From Methylocystaceae bacterium UBA5192 (GTDB taxonomy: Bacteria > Pseudomonadota > Alphaproteobacteria > Rhizobiales > Beijerinckiaceae), in contig DHWC01000007.1 in the NCBI GenBank assembly GCA_002412985.1, positions 3,853-32,040 of the forward strand: a DNA stretch of 28,188 nt, written 5' to 3'. A program made the translations under genes and the position numbers. Under the pieces are notes generated by a model that made no database searches, was not told the DNA's origin, and saw nothing but the letters and a program-made list of their open reading frames with translations. The first letter of the stretch is position 1. Every line of letters begins with the position of its first letter. Shown piece after piece: positions 1-7,459 of this stretch.

Positions 1-1
1 T

Positions 2-91
2 TCCCCGGGAAATAATGAAGCAATCATTATTGATCGGCAATTCCTCACGCATGAAACAATAGAAAAAGATCCGAAAACTTTAAACATCTGA
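2..91 (+). CDS. possible 3' end of an upstream gene (very uncertain)
   Basis: One forward frame is open from the window edge to a TGA at 89-91 and would give 29 residues beginning SPGNNEAIII. Another forward frame is open for a similar length, so this may be chance. No domain can be recognised in so short a piece. The rest of 92-200 is AT-rich and shows no gene. Confidence 0.15.
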   Translation, partial: SPGNNEAIIIDRQFLTHETIEKDPKTLNI

Positions 92-200
92 TTGGTTATA
101 TAAATTTCTATAAATACTTTTCTCAAAATTGAGATCAGGCGTATTCATAACTTCTAAATATATCTGCGCGAATCCACTCATTGAGCGCCTGAGGCCCGCT

Positions 201-1094
201 TCAGGATAAGGAGCTATCGCTTTTATTCATATCCTCCAATTTCATCTGGCGAACTACGAGCCAATCCGCCAATTTCGTTGGGAGAAGCGGCGGCAAGAAA
301 TAATCAATAAGACTATTTTGCACAACGGCGATGCGTGTTGGCGGATTCTTAGCGACTAAGGCGTATAATACCGCATTCGCCACCTTATCTGCTGAGGGCG
401 CAAGGCGTCCTTTGTTGATGATCCACTCCCGCATTCGCTGCGCAGGCGCTGCATAGATCGTATGCTCATAAGGCGAGAAGTCGACTTCTTCCGCCTTGTC
501 CCATATCGGCGTCGCAATCATACCAGGTTGAACAACGGTTAATTTGACGCCAAAAGGGTATAATTCCCGCCTTAAGGCGTCTGACAGCGCTTCAAAGCCG
601 AATTTTGACGCGCTATAGGCCCCGAGAAAAGGAGCGGCGAACCGTCCTGCAACTGAACTCATATTAACAATGCGTCCGGGCGGGCCGCTTCTATTTTGCT
701 CACCGGCTCCTAAACACGGCGCAAAAGCCTGGATGACCTGCAACTGGCCGGTGAGATTAACAGCAATCTGTTCACGAAACTTGCTCATCGGAATGTGTAA
801 AAGAGGCCCAGGCGCCGCCATACCTGCATTATTTACAAGGCCTGCAAGTTTAGCGCCGGCTAATTTTCGATCAACACATTCTACTGATTGCAAAATATCT
901 CGATCATTCGTTACATCGAAGATCAGAGGCGAGAAATTACTCCCATAGCGTATTTGTAGCCGCTCAGCATCTGCCTCTGTACGCACGGAACCGAATACAA
1001 AAAAACCAGATGCAATCAATTTATCAACGCAAGCTGCGCCAATTCCTGTGGATGCGCCAGTAACTAAAATCACCCGACCTGCTATGGATGACAT
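201..1094 (-). CDS. short-chain dehydrogenase/reductase (SDR family)
   Basis: A 297-residue classical SDR, an NAD(P)-dependent oxidoreductase with a Rossmann fold. Visible motifs are the cofactor-binding TGASTGIG at residues 12-19, NNAG at 88-91, the catalytic serine in NMSS near 146, and the YSASK catalytic pair at Tyr160/Lys164. No signal peptide is present, so it should be cytosolic. I chose the ATG at 1094 (MSSIAGR) because AGGA lies a few bases upstream and family members start close to the glycine motif; an in-frame start at 1136 would add 14 residues of poor quality. It overlaps the end of the ThiE-amidase gene by 13 bp, so it is probably translationally coupled as the last gene of the thi operon. 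The substrate cannot be told from sequence, and a role in thiamine metabolism is not implied by the family. Confidence 0.9.
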   Translation of the reverse strand: MSSIAGRVILVTGASTGIGAACVDKLIASGFFVFGSVRTEADAERLQIRYGSNFSPLIFDVTNDRDILQSVECVDRKLAGAKLAGLVNNAGMAAPGPLLHIPMSKFREQIAVNLTGQLQVIQAFAPCLGAGEQNRSGPPGRIVNMSSVAGRFAAPFLGAYSASKFGFEALSDALRRELYPFGVKLTVVQPGMIATPIWDKAEEVDFSPYEHTIYAAPAQRMREWIINKGRLAPSADKVANAVLYALVAKNPPTRIAVVQNSLIDYFLPPLLPTKLADWLVVRQMKLEDMNKSDSSLS

Positions 1095-2458
1095 GAAACG
1101 TCCTGATGCTCTAGAAGCCGATCCAACGCTTCGCATGTTGATGCGTCAGCTTGCCCATCGACGCGCGCTGGACGGAAATGACGTTGAAAGGCCGAAACGG
1201 TTATACGCGTGTCCTCATCATAAATCCCGGTTATTTCTAATCGATAGCCAAATTGCGCCAGCTTTTTCTGTAGCTCGCTGACATCAGAACCTTGTGCGCC
1301 GATGCTTAGCAACCGCTTATCGTCAGGCGGCGTTGTTTCTACGTAACTCCCCACGCCAGCTTGAGCCAAAACATCCCATGGAAAAAATTCTCCTGGATCG
1401 ATTTTTCGTTTTGGCGCAATGTCGGAGTGCGCCAAAACACGATGCTGCGGTATATTTCGGCGCCGACAAATATCACTTGAGAGCTTAATCACTGATTCAA
1501 TTTGTCTTGCTGGGAAGGGGCGCACGTCTCTATGGCCAGGATGCGCAATCTCAATGCCAATTGAGCTCGCGTTTAGATCTGTTTCTCCCGCCCAGTAACT
1601 CACGCCAGCATGCCAGGCCCGCCGTTCTTCGGGTACAAGCTGAAGAATTTTTCCATCTTCTTCAACAACGTAATGGGCCGAAACCTGAGCAAGGGGAGAG
1701 CATAATAATTCTAAGGCGCTTTCAGCAGTCGGCATGCCCGTATAATGCATCACTAAGGTTGAAATTGAACGGGATCGCGCTCCATGGTTTGGAGAGGGTA
1801 GAACGCATGCGTCAATGTAGTCAGGCGAAAAGTTACCACATAATTCTGGCGTATCGCGCCAGGGAGTTGTTGCGCTTATCCATTCTTTTGTTCGGCTCTG
1901 AGGGTCTGGATTATTCAATATATCTGTAACAACGCACGCACTATCGGCGCCAGAAGCTAGCGCCAAACATGCGCGGGCTGGAGACAATCCGCCTATTGCA
2001 ACCAGAGGAATGGAGCCTATGCGCTTCCTCCAGCTCTTAAGCCGGCCTAGCCCCTGTGGCGCAAATTTCATCTCTTTCAAAACAGTTGGCCAGATCGGAC
2101 CCAGCGCGACATAGTCAGGCAAATAGGATAATGCCCGTTCCAACTCTTCTTCATCATGCGTTGACACGCCAATGCGTACGCCATGTCTGCGTAGCGCGTT
2201 CACATCGGCTGTCTCTAAATCAGACTGTCCAAGATGAACAAATTCACATCCTAAATCGATCGCGTGATCCCAATAATCATTGATGATGAGCTGAATATTA
2301 TTTGCATGACAAAATTCGCGCGCATAGGAAATTTGCGCCCTGATATCTTCTTCATTGCGGTTTTTTATACGTAGCTGGACAAGCTTCACCCCTAACGGCG
2401 CGAGCCGGGGCAACCACTCGGCATGATCAACAATGAGGTAAAATGGATCAAGCGTCAT
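1082..2458 (-). CDS. thiamine phosphate synthase (ThiE) fused to N-acetylmuramoyl-L-alanine amidase with peptidoglycan-binding domain
   Basis: One uninterrupted 458-codon frame holds two unrelated enzymes. Residues 1 to about 200 are ThiE-like, the TIM-barrel enzyme joining thiazole phosphate and HMP pyrophosphate: QLRIKN (28-33), ND (60-61), HLGQSD (75-80), GVSTH (97-101), GPIWPT...K (120-128) and AIGG (154-157). Residues about 211-370 are an amidase_2 (AmiD/AmpD type) domain: PSPNHG (221-226), candidate zinc ligands His238 (MHYT), His344 (LAHSD) and Asp354, and GIEI with Glu303. Residues about 385-450 form a PG_binding_1 domain (IGAQGSDVSELQKKL...FQRHF). No signal peptide is seen, so the amidase would stay cytosolic, as in AmpD-type muropeptide recycling. 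ThiE alone is usually near 200-220 residues and the amidase near 250, so the total fits two whole proteins. No in-frame ATG lies near the junction. It sits between thiG and the SDR gene, in a TPP-riboswitch operon. Confidence 0.88.
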   Translation of the reverse strand: MTLDPFYLIVDHAEWLPRLAPLGVKLVQLRIKNRNEEDIRAQISYAREFCHANNIQLIINDYWDHAIDLGCEFVHLGQSDLETADVNALRRHGVRIGVSTHDEEELERALSYLPDYVALGPIWPTVLKEMKFAPQGLGRLKSWRKRIGSIPLVAIGGLSPARACLALASGADSACVVTDILNNPDPQSRTKEWISATTPWRDTPELCGNFSPDYIDACVLPSPNHGARSRSISTLVMHYTGMPTAESALELLCSPLAQVSAHYVVEEDGKILQLVPEERRAWHAGVSYWAGETDLNASSIGIEIAHPGHRDVRPFPARQIESVIKLSSDICRRRNIPQHRVLAHSDIAPKRKIDPGEFFPWDVLAQAGVGSYVETTPPDDKRLLSIGAQGSDVSELQKKLAQFGYRLEITGIYDEDTRITVSAFQRHFRPARVDGQADASTCEALDRLLEHQDVSCHP

Positions 2459-2557
2459 TTAGCTATTTTTCCCTAGCAATCCGCCGATCCGATGCGACAG
2501 TAGTCACTTAGCGCAACCTTGTCTCTACGCCGCAACCCGTGGATGCTTATAAAGTTT

Positions 2558-3352
2558 TTAAAGTAGTTGATCAAAGGGCCTGCCAATAATCGGCGTTGAG
2601 GGTTCGGCCATATCGCGTGGGGTCATGGGCTTAGCGAGAAAAGCGCTGCGCCCCGCCTTTATCGCCAGACCAAACGCGCGCGCCATTGCAACAGGATCGC
2701 CCGCACGGGAGATAGCTGTATTCAGCAAGACCGCGTCATAACCCATTTCCATAACTGCGACTGCATGCGAGGGCGCGCCGATACCCGCATCGATGATTAA
2801 TGGCGTATTGGGATAATGAGCGCGTAGCGCCCGCAAAGCGAAAGGATTATTGACACCCCGACCCGATCCAATTGGCGCCGCCCAAGGCATAAGCGCTTGA
2901 CACCCAAGATCAAGTAACTTTTCCGCAACAACGAGATCATCTGTCATGTAGGGCAGGACATAAAACCCATCCTTAATCAGCGTGCGCGAAGCTTCAATGA
3001 GGCCGAACACATCAGGCTGAAGCGTATCTTCTTCGCCAATGACCTCAAGCTTTATCCAATTTGTAGCAAAAACCTCGCGCGCCATTTGCGCTGTTGTGAT
3101 AGCTTCTTTGGCCGTGCGACAGCCCGCTGTGTTGGGCAATACCTTTACGCCTAGATTACGAATAAGCGACCAGAAACTCTCTCCCGAGCGCGTCCCTCCT
3201 GCTTCACGACGTAAAGAGACCGTCACCATCTCACACTCAGATGCGCGAATGGAGTCCTCAAGCGCCGCAGGAGATGCGTAACGCGCAGTTCCAATTAATA
3301 ATCGCGATCCAAATTCAGATCCATACAAGCGCAGACGGTCCGCATCAGACAT
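2558..3352 (-). CDS. thiG: thiazole synthase
   Basis: A 264-residue ThiG, the TIM-barrel enzyme that condenses 1-deoxyxylulose 5-phosphate, dehydroglycine and ThiS-thiocarboxylate sulfur into the thiazole phosphate of thiamine. Residues 10-22 ([13 protein letters not shown]) match the family start. Lys101 in [10 protein letters not shown] corresponds to the Schiff-base lysine. PYMTDD, the GSG(R)G phosphate loop and the DAGIG and AVLLNTAI motifs are all visible. Length is normal for the family. It follows thiS by 11 bp in a thiO-thiS-thiG order, which is the glycine-oxidase route to dehydroglycine rather than the tyrosine-lyase ThiH route. A 99-bp gap separates it from the downstream ThiE fusion; I see no clear terminator there. 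Confidence 0.97.
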   Translation of the reverse strand: MSDADRLRLYGSEFGSRLLIGTARYASPAALEDSIRASECEMVTVSLRREAGGTRSGESFWSLIRNLGVKVLPNTAGCRTAKEAITTAQMAREVFATNWIKLEVIGEEDTLQPDVFGLIEASRTLIKDGFYVLPYMTDDLVVAEKLLDLGCQALMPWAAPIGSGRGVNNPFALRALRAHYPNTPLIIDAGIGAPSHAVAVMEMGYDAVLLNTAISRAGDPVAMARAFGLAIKAGRSAFLAKPMTPRDMAEPSTPIIGRPFDQLL

Positions 3353-3363
3353 AATTTAAATTC

Positions 3364-3561
3364 CTAGCCGCCTTGTCTGGGTGTAACAATTTCAACTGCA
3401 TCATCCTCTTTTAATTTAATCATCTCTCGATCTTTGCTGCGGACGAACTCTTGATTCACTGCGGTCCCAACTTTCTGATCTTCATAGCCAAGCTCGTTTA
3501 ATAACCCACATAATGTCGTCGCTCTCACATCACACTGAAGCCCATTCACCAGAATCCGCAT
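3364..3561 (-). CDS. thiS: sulfur carrier protein ThiS
   Basis: A 65-residue ubiquitin-like sulfur carrier for thiazole formation. The C-terminus ends in Arg-Gln-Gly-Gly, the Gly-Gly tail that is adenylated and then converted to a thiocarboxylate. The N-terminal MRILVNG strand and the TLCGLLNELGY helix fit the beta-grasp fold, and the length is typical. Its ATG at 3561 lies inside the 3' end of thiO (32-bp overlap), which suggests translational coupling. ThiF, the adenylating partner, is not encoded in this window. Confidence 0.95.
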   Translation of the reverse strand: MRILVNGLQCDVRATTLCGLLNELGYEDQKVGTAVNQEFVRSKDREMIKLKEDDAVEIVTPRQGG

Positions 3562-4543
3562 TCATTACCTCCGGGAAAAAAGCATCTTCTGACAAGACAC
3601 GCGCCGCACGTTTCGCCAATGCTGGCGCAAGCAAGAAACCATGACGATAGAGACCGTTGATGTATAGAGTTTTTTGACGTCGGATAAGCTGCGGTAGATT
3701 ATCCCTAAATGCTGGCCGAAGGTCTGAACCAGTTTCAACGATTTCAGCCTCGGCAAAGGCGGGGTGGATGGCGAATGCGGAGTTAATGAGTTCGACAATT
3801 GAGCGAGCGGTCACACGCGCCCGCTCTTCATTTTCAATCATTGTCGCTCCAATCATAAAATAACCCGCCCCTCGCGGCACAATATAGACGGGCCGACGCG
3901 GATGCAGCATGCGGATTGGACGAGACAATGCGATCTCCTCACTACGCAAGATCAACATCTCTCCTTTCACGCCTCTTAATTGTCGAAGGTGATCTTTGGC
4001 GACAAAGCCGCGACAGTCCACCGTCCAGTCCTGAGCCGGCGGAAGCATTGAAGCGTCAACGCCATACTGCTGGGTAACATTCGGCATTTTTTTTAATTGT
4101 TGCGCTAGAAAATTTAATGCTTGTCTTGGATCAAGATGCGCTTCTTGCGGAAAATGCAGCGCTGTTTCAAAACGTCCGCTGAGCTGCGGCTCCAATTGGC
4201 TTAGCGCCGCGGCGTCCAAATTTACAAACCGCTTTGTTTTGCGCGCAAAGTCGATTAACTCAGCGCCTTCCCTCGGGGGCGCGACGACCAGCGTGCCAGC
4301 GCGCGTAGCAAGCGCAAGCTCTTCTACCCAAAAGTCGAGCGCCTCCTGGCCAAGCGAGGCGACGATTGGCTCTGCAGATTCAAGCTCGCACCAAGGAGCG
4401 ATCATCCCGCCGGCAAAACGTGAGCACCCAGCGCCAGGCTGGGGCATGCGCTCAATCAACTCAACTCCAAGGCCCTCGCGCGCAAGCACATAGGCCGTAC
4501 ACAATCCGGCCACGCCAGCGCCTAATACGCGGACATGCATCAT
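3530..4543 (-). CDS. thiO: glycine oxidase ThiO (FAD-dependent)
   Basis: A 337-residue FAD-dependent amino-acid oxidase of the DAO family. The dinucleotide-binding motif VLGAGVAGLCTAYVLAREG occupies residues about 6-24. The C-terminal segment with LRPAFRDNLPQL and YRHGFLLAPALA resembles the family's FAD/substrate region. In thiamine synthesis ThiO oxidises glycine to the imine used by ThiG; its adjacency to thiS-thiG makes this role much more likely than a general D-amino-acid oxidase. It is the first gene of the operon, and its ATG lies roughly 27 bases after the TPP riboswitch. A second ATG follows immediately (MMHVRV), so the exact first codon is uncertain by one. Confidence 0.93.
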   Translation of the reverse strand: MMHVRVLGAGVAGLCTAYVLAREGLGVELIERMPQPGAGCSRFAGGMIAPWCELESAEPIVASLGQEALDFWVEELALATRAGTLVVAPPREGAELIDFARKTKRFVNLDAAALSQLEPQLSGRFETALHFPQEAHLDPRQALNFLAQQLKKMPNVTQQYGVDASMLPPAQDWTVDCRGFVAKDHLRQLRGVKGEMLILRSEEIALSRPIRMLHPRRPVYIVPRGAGYFMIGATMIENEERARVTARSIVELINSAFAIHPAFAEAEIVETGSDLRPAFRDNLPQLIRRQKTLYINGLYRHGFLLAPALAKRAARVLSEDAFFPEVMNADSGEWASV

Positions 4544-4569
4544 TGAGCCTGACTCTGGAAGATCGACGA

Positions 4570-4704
4570 CACCATCCCTCCGCCAGCTTGAGACTGGATC
4601 AGGTTCAAAGGGTCGCTGCGCCCGCGTTCGTGTGACGCGCTTGCCGCCTCTCAGCCCCTGGTCGACGCTCCCTGCGTCAATTCCCGGCAGGGCTCCCCCG
4701 GTTT
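4570..4704 (-). promoter_or_regulatory. TPP riboswitch (THI element) controlling the thi operon
   Basis: Read on the minus strand, the conserved parts of the thiamine pyrophosphate aptamer appear in order: a 5' GGGGGAGCC segment (about 4699-4691), CTGAGA at 4654-4649, TGAACCTGATCC at 4607-4596, and the 3' GGAGGGATGG at 4581-4572. These are the pyrimidine- and pyrophosphate-sensing loops of the family. A long variable P3 region with an extra internal stem (GCCCTGCC... and CGCAGGGAGCG) lies between the 5' segment and CTGAGA. The aptamer ends about 27 bases before the thiO ATG with no T-run, which suggests control of translation start rather than an intrinsic terminator; that part is inference. 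Confidence 0.95.
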
Positions 4705-4853
4705 ATTCGGCGAGGGTTGCGCTAAAGCCGCTCTAAGGTCAAGCGCAGCCATACCGAGGAGGCCCAGACCTTGCCAGATCCACCTAAGTGAACCAGTTCT
4801 AGCTATTGTTAGTGCGCTTTGATTTACCCGCGCATCCACCTAGGAGTAAACTA

Positions 4854-5438
4854 ATGAATCTGACTAAGGCGACAGCTGCGGGCCGTGCGCTCCTTTTTGC
4901 AACACTCCTGTGCGGCACGGCGGTTTTTGCCACTAGCGCGGCTCGAGCAGCCGCTATCGGCCCATATTTCCCGCTTCCCAACGGCTTCAACCTTACTGGC
5001 GTCGCTAAAGACGCCTTACTTAACATTCAGTCCACATGGCTTCAAAACGGCCTAGACAATCTTTCTAAAGCCCGCAAAGAGGCTGACGCTAATCTTGAAA
5101 AAGCAAAAAGCAGCGCGCAGGATCAAGTTGCGGCAATTGAAGAAAAAATAAAGATAATCGACAAGGCAATCGCTGATACGAAAACAGAACTTGCGCTTGC
5201 AACCAATGCCGATCCCCAACATGAAATCCAAATTGAACGCAAAAATAAGTTAATGCTTAATCTTAATCAGTGGATTAACGAGTTAAATCGTTTAGCGACA
5301 GAGCAAATGAAAATTGCTATTCTTAAAGACGGCAATGAGGCAATGGCGGCGCAAAACCGTAATTACCAACTCTCTGAACAAGCGGACAATCTTGAAAAAG
5401 CGAAGCAAGACCCGAGTATTGAGAACTGGGGAAAATAA
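4854..5438 (+). CDS. exported coiled-coil protein of unknown function
   Basis: A 194-residue protein I do not recognise. Residues 1 to about 32 form a Sec signal peptide (hydrophobic ALLFATLLCGTAVF then a SAARA cleavage-like site). The mature part starts with a short proline/glycine stretch (IGPYFPLPNGFNL). The rest is strongly helical and charged, with heptad-like runs around residues 65-115 (SKARKEADANLEKAKS, AAIEEKIKIIDKAI) and 120-190. I chose the ATG at 4854 because TAGGAG lies 6-7 bases upstream and the signal peptide starts there; an in-frame start at 4806 would bury it. The gene is divergent from the thi operon and converges on zapA with only 2 bp between stop codons. It may be a periplasmic structural or adaptor protein, but nothing in the sequence fixes a role. 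Confidence 0.8.
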   Translation: MNLTKATAAGRALLFATLLCGTAVFATSAARAAAIGPYFPLPNGFNLTGVAKDALLNIQSTWLQNGLDNLSKARKEADANLEKAKSSAQDQVAAIEEKIKIIDKAIADTKTELALATNADPQHEIQIERKNKLMLNLNQWINELNRLATEQMKIAILKDGNEAMAAQNRNYQLSEQADNLEKAKQDPSIENWGK

Positions 5439-5440
5439 AA

Positions 5441-5824
5441 TTAGACAAAATCATTTCGCGCCACTGCCTGCTTAGTCAAAGCGGCAATGGCGCGGTCTAC
5501 TCGCGCGGTCGTTTCTGAAATGATTGTCATATGCCGCGCCACCTCTTCTTGTCTCAGAGTTTCAAGACTAGACATTTTCTCGCGGATTTCTTTTAACTCT
5601 ACTTCCAGCGCTTGGACTCTATCCCGCGCATCAGCCGCCTCATCAGCAATCGCGATCGCCGCCATCACATTGAGCCGCTGCTCGCCTATTGCACCAAAAC
5701 TTTCATGCATCGAAAAAATTTTCGATTCCACATAACGCACGAGCTCTTCAAGCCGCGCTTCTTCTCCATCCCCACAGGCGATACGATAACTTCTTCCAGC
5801 TATGGAGACGACAAGCGCAGCCAT
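5441..5824 (-). CDS. zapA: cell division protein ZapA
   Basis: A 127-residue ZapA-like protein, which binds FtsZ and bundles its filaments at the division ring. The N-terminal globular part (VSIAGRSYRIACGDGEEARLEELVRYVESKI) is typical, followed by the LNVMAAIAIADE segment and a long coiled coil from about residue 65 to 115. It starts at an ATG with AGGAG at good spacing. It lies 8 bp after the DUF4164 gene, so the two are probably cotranscribed. Its 3' end nearly abuts the convergent secreted-protein gene. Confidence 0.92.
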   Translation of the reverse strand: MAALVVSIAGRSYRIACGDGEEARLEELVRYVESKIFSMHESFGAIGEQRLNVMAAIAIADEAADARDRVQALEVELKEIREKMSSLETLRQEEVARHMTIISETTARVDRAIAALTKQAVARNDFV

Positions 5825-5832
5825 CTTAGCTC

Positions 5833-6126
5833 CTAATTATCCGTCGACGCGCGTCCCGCGTCCAGAACTGCGGATACATGCGCGCCAACGACATCCAGCC
5901 GCCGCAATACTTCATCATTTGTTTTTTCTAAAATTGACGCCCGAGCCAAGGCTGAGTCGAGATCCAGAGCTAGTCGCGCACGATCATCTTGCATGATCGC
6001 AAGCTCTTCTTCTCGCTCCGCGCCCGTCCAATCATTTTCCAGACGCGCCGCCACTGCGCTCTCGAGCTGATCTAAAGCGCGATTGAGCCGCAACAGCGTC
6101 GCTTCATAATTTGCTTGATCCGTCAT
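5833..6126 (-). CDS. DUF4164 family coiled-coil protein
   Basis: A 97-residue acidic helical protein matching the DUF4164 pattern of small coiled-coil proteins found beside zapA in Hyphomicrobiales. Visible features are an N-terminal helix (LLRLNRALDQLESAV) and a second heptad-rich stretch (LALDLDSALARASILEKTNDEVLRRLDVV). No membrane segment or catalytic motif is present. Because it lies 8 bp upstream of zapA it may act with ZapA in division, but this is inferred from position only. Confidence 0.82.
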   Translation of the reverse strand: MTDQANYEATLLRLNRALDQLESAVAARLENDWTGAEREEELAIMQDDRARLALDLDSALARASILEKTNDEVLRRLDVVGAHVSAVLDAGRASTDN

Positions 6127-6277
6127 CGCCGGGTGTCGCCTAGATTGAAAATAAGGGGATCACGACCAAAATCGAAGGGGCCGATTCGACAATAGGCATT
6201 TGGTAGCACGATTTGGCTAAATCCCAATTTCTTTGGCCGATCCCTTTAAGATTAATATTGTGAGACGCCACGACGCG

Positions 6278-6305
6278 TTGACAGGGGGGCGCGAGGTGCT
6301 ATCAC
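6278..6305 (+). promoter_or_regulatory. candidate gap promoter (-35/-10)
   Basis: TTGACA at 6278-6283 and TATCAC at 6300-6305 are separated by 16 bases, about 90 bp before the gap ATG. The -35 matches the sigma-70 consensus exactly; the -10 is weaker, with a G-rich spacer. The 269-bp divergent region 6127-6395 should also hold the promoter of the DUF4164-zapA pair. No transcription data support this call. Confidence 0.35.
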
Positions 6306-6395
6306 ACCCACGCCTTATTAGCCCCGGCGCCTCGCGCCTGCAGTAGGAACTATGCCGCTACCTTTTTCCGTTTAGCGGTTGCAAGGAGTTTTCAA

Positions 6396-7403
6396 ATGAC
6401 CGTGAGAGTGGCGATCAACGGCTTCGGACGCATTGGCCGCAACATCCTGCGTTTTATCGTTGAGTCTGGCCGCACCGATCTTCAAGTCGTGGCGATCAAT
6501 GATCTGGGCTCCGTTGAAACTAACGCGCATTTATTGCGTTTTGACTCTGTTCACGGCCGGTTCCCGCATGAGGTCAAAGTCGCCGGAGACACGATCGATG
6601 TGGGCCAGGGGCCTATTAAAGTCACCGCAATTAAAAATCCAGCCGAGCTTCCCTATAGCGCGATCGGCGTTGACATCGCGCTCGAATGCACTGGTCTCTT
6701 TACAGCGCGGGACAAAGCAAAGTCTCTTCTTGATGCGGGCGCTAAGCGGGTACTGGTCTCAGCGCCAGGAGAAGGCGCAGACATTACGATTGTTTATGGC
6801 GTCAATCATCATAAGCTGGCTAAAGAGCACCTCGTTGTCTCCAACGCATCTTGCACGACGAATTGCCTTGCGCCCGTAGCAAAGGTTCTCAATGAAGCTA
6901 TTGGCATTGAGAAAGGGATTATGACGACAATCCATTCTTACACAGGCGACCAACCTACGCTTGATACATATCATAAAGATCTCTACCGCGCCCGCGCTGC
7001 AGCCTTATCAATGATTCCGACGTCAACAGGCGCAGCAAAGGCAGTCGGTCTTGTTTTGCCTGAACTCAACGGCAAGCTTGACGGCTACGCGATCCGCGTA
7101 CCGACGCCCAATGTTTCCGCAGTTGATCTCAAGTTTGTTTCCAAACGTCCAACATCAAAAGAAGAAATACACGCAGCGATTAAAGCGGCAGCCGACGGCC
7201 CAATGAAGGGCGTCTTAGGCTACACCTCTGAAAAGCTTGTCTCAATTGACTTCAATCACAGCCCGCTATCTTCCTGCTTCCATCTTGATCAAACCAAGGT
7301 GATGGACGGCAATCTTGTCTCCATTCTCAGTTGGTATGACAATGAATGGGGCTTCTCAGGCCGAATGACAGATACAGCCGCTCTGATGGGAAAATTGATC
7401 TAA
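6396..7403 (+). CDS. gap: glyceraldehyde-3-phosphate dehydrogenase, type I
   Basis: A 335-residue GAPDH, which converts glyceraldehyde 3-phosphate, NAD(P)+ and phosphate to 1,3-bisphosphoglycerate in glycolysis, gluconeogenesis or the Calvin cycle. The NAD-binding [10 protein letters not shown] is at residues 7-16. The catalytic Cys153 lies in [12 protein letters not shown], and the active-site histidine is in the IHSYTGDQ segment. [12 protein letters not shown] closes the protein. An AAGGAG ribosome site precedes the ATG. pgk follows after 56 bp, so the two consecutive pathway steps probably share a transcript. Cofactor preference cannot be decided by eye. Confidence 0.98.
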   Translation: MTVRVAINGFGRIGRNILRFIVESGRTDLQVVAINDLGSVETNAHLLRFDSVHGRFPHEVKVAGDTIDVGQGPIKVTAIKNPAELPYSAIGVDIALECTGLFTARDKAKSLLDAGAKRVLVSAPGEGADITIVYGVNHHKLAKEHLVVSNASCTTNCLAPVAKVLNEAIGIEKGIMTTIHSYTGDQPTLDTYHKDLYRARAAALSMIPTSTGAAKAVGLVLPELNGKLDGYAIRVPTPNVSAVDLKFVSKRPTSKEEIHAAIKAAADGPMKGVLGYTSEKLVSIDFNHSPLSSCFHLDQTKVMDGNLVSILSWYDNEWGFSGRMTDTAALMGKLI

Positions 7404-7459
7404 AAACAATTAGAAAATTGAATTTAGACGTATAGGCTAATTATTCTAGGAGCGCGCTA

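Noticed and set aside
181..206. Hairpin at the SDR stop codon (CCTGAGG/CTTCAGG)
   Set aside because: The stem has a mismatch, overlaps the stop codon and has no T-run after it, so I do not call it a terminator.
670..2283. Several open frames of 60-140 codons on the plus strand inside the SDR and ThiE-amidase genes
   Set aside because: They lie antisense to well-supported genes, show no family motifs and have unnatural composition; they are shadows of the coding strand.
6127..6395. Possible 6S RNA near zapA
   Set aside because: 6S RNA is often beside zapA, but the sequence here shows no long double-stranded stem with a central bubble; it reads as a divergent promoter region.
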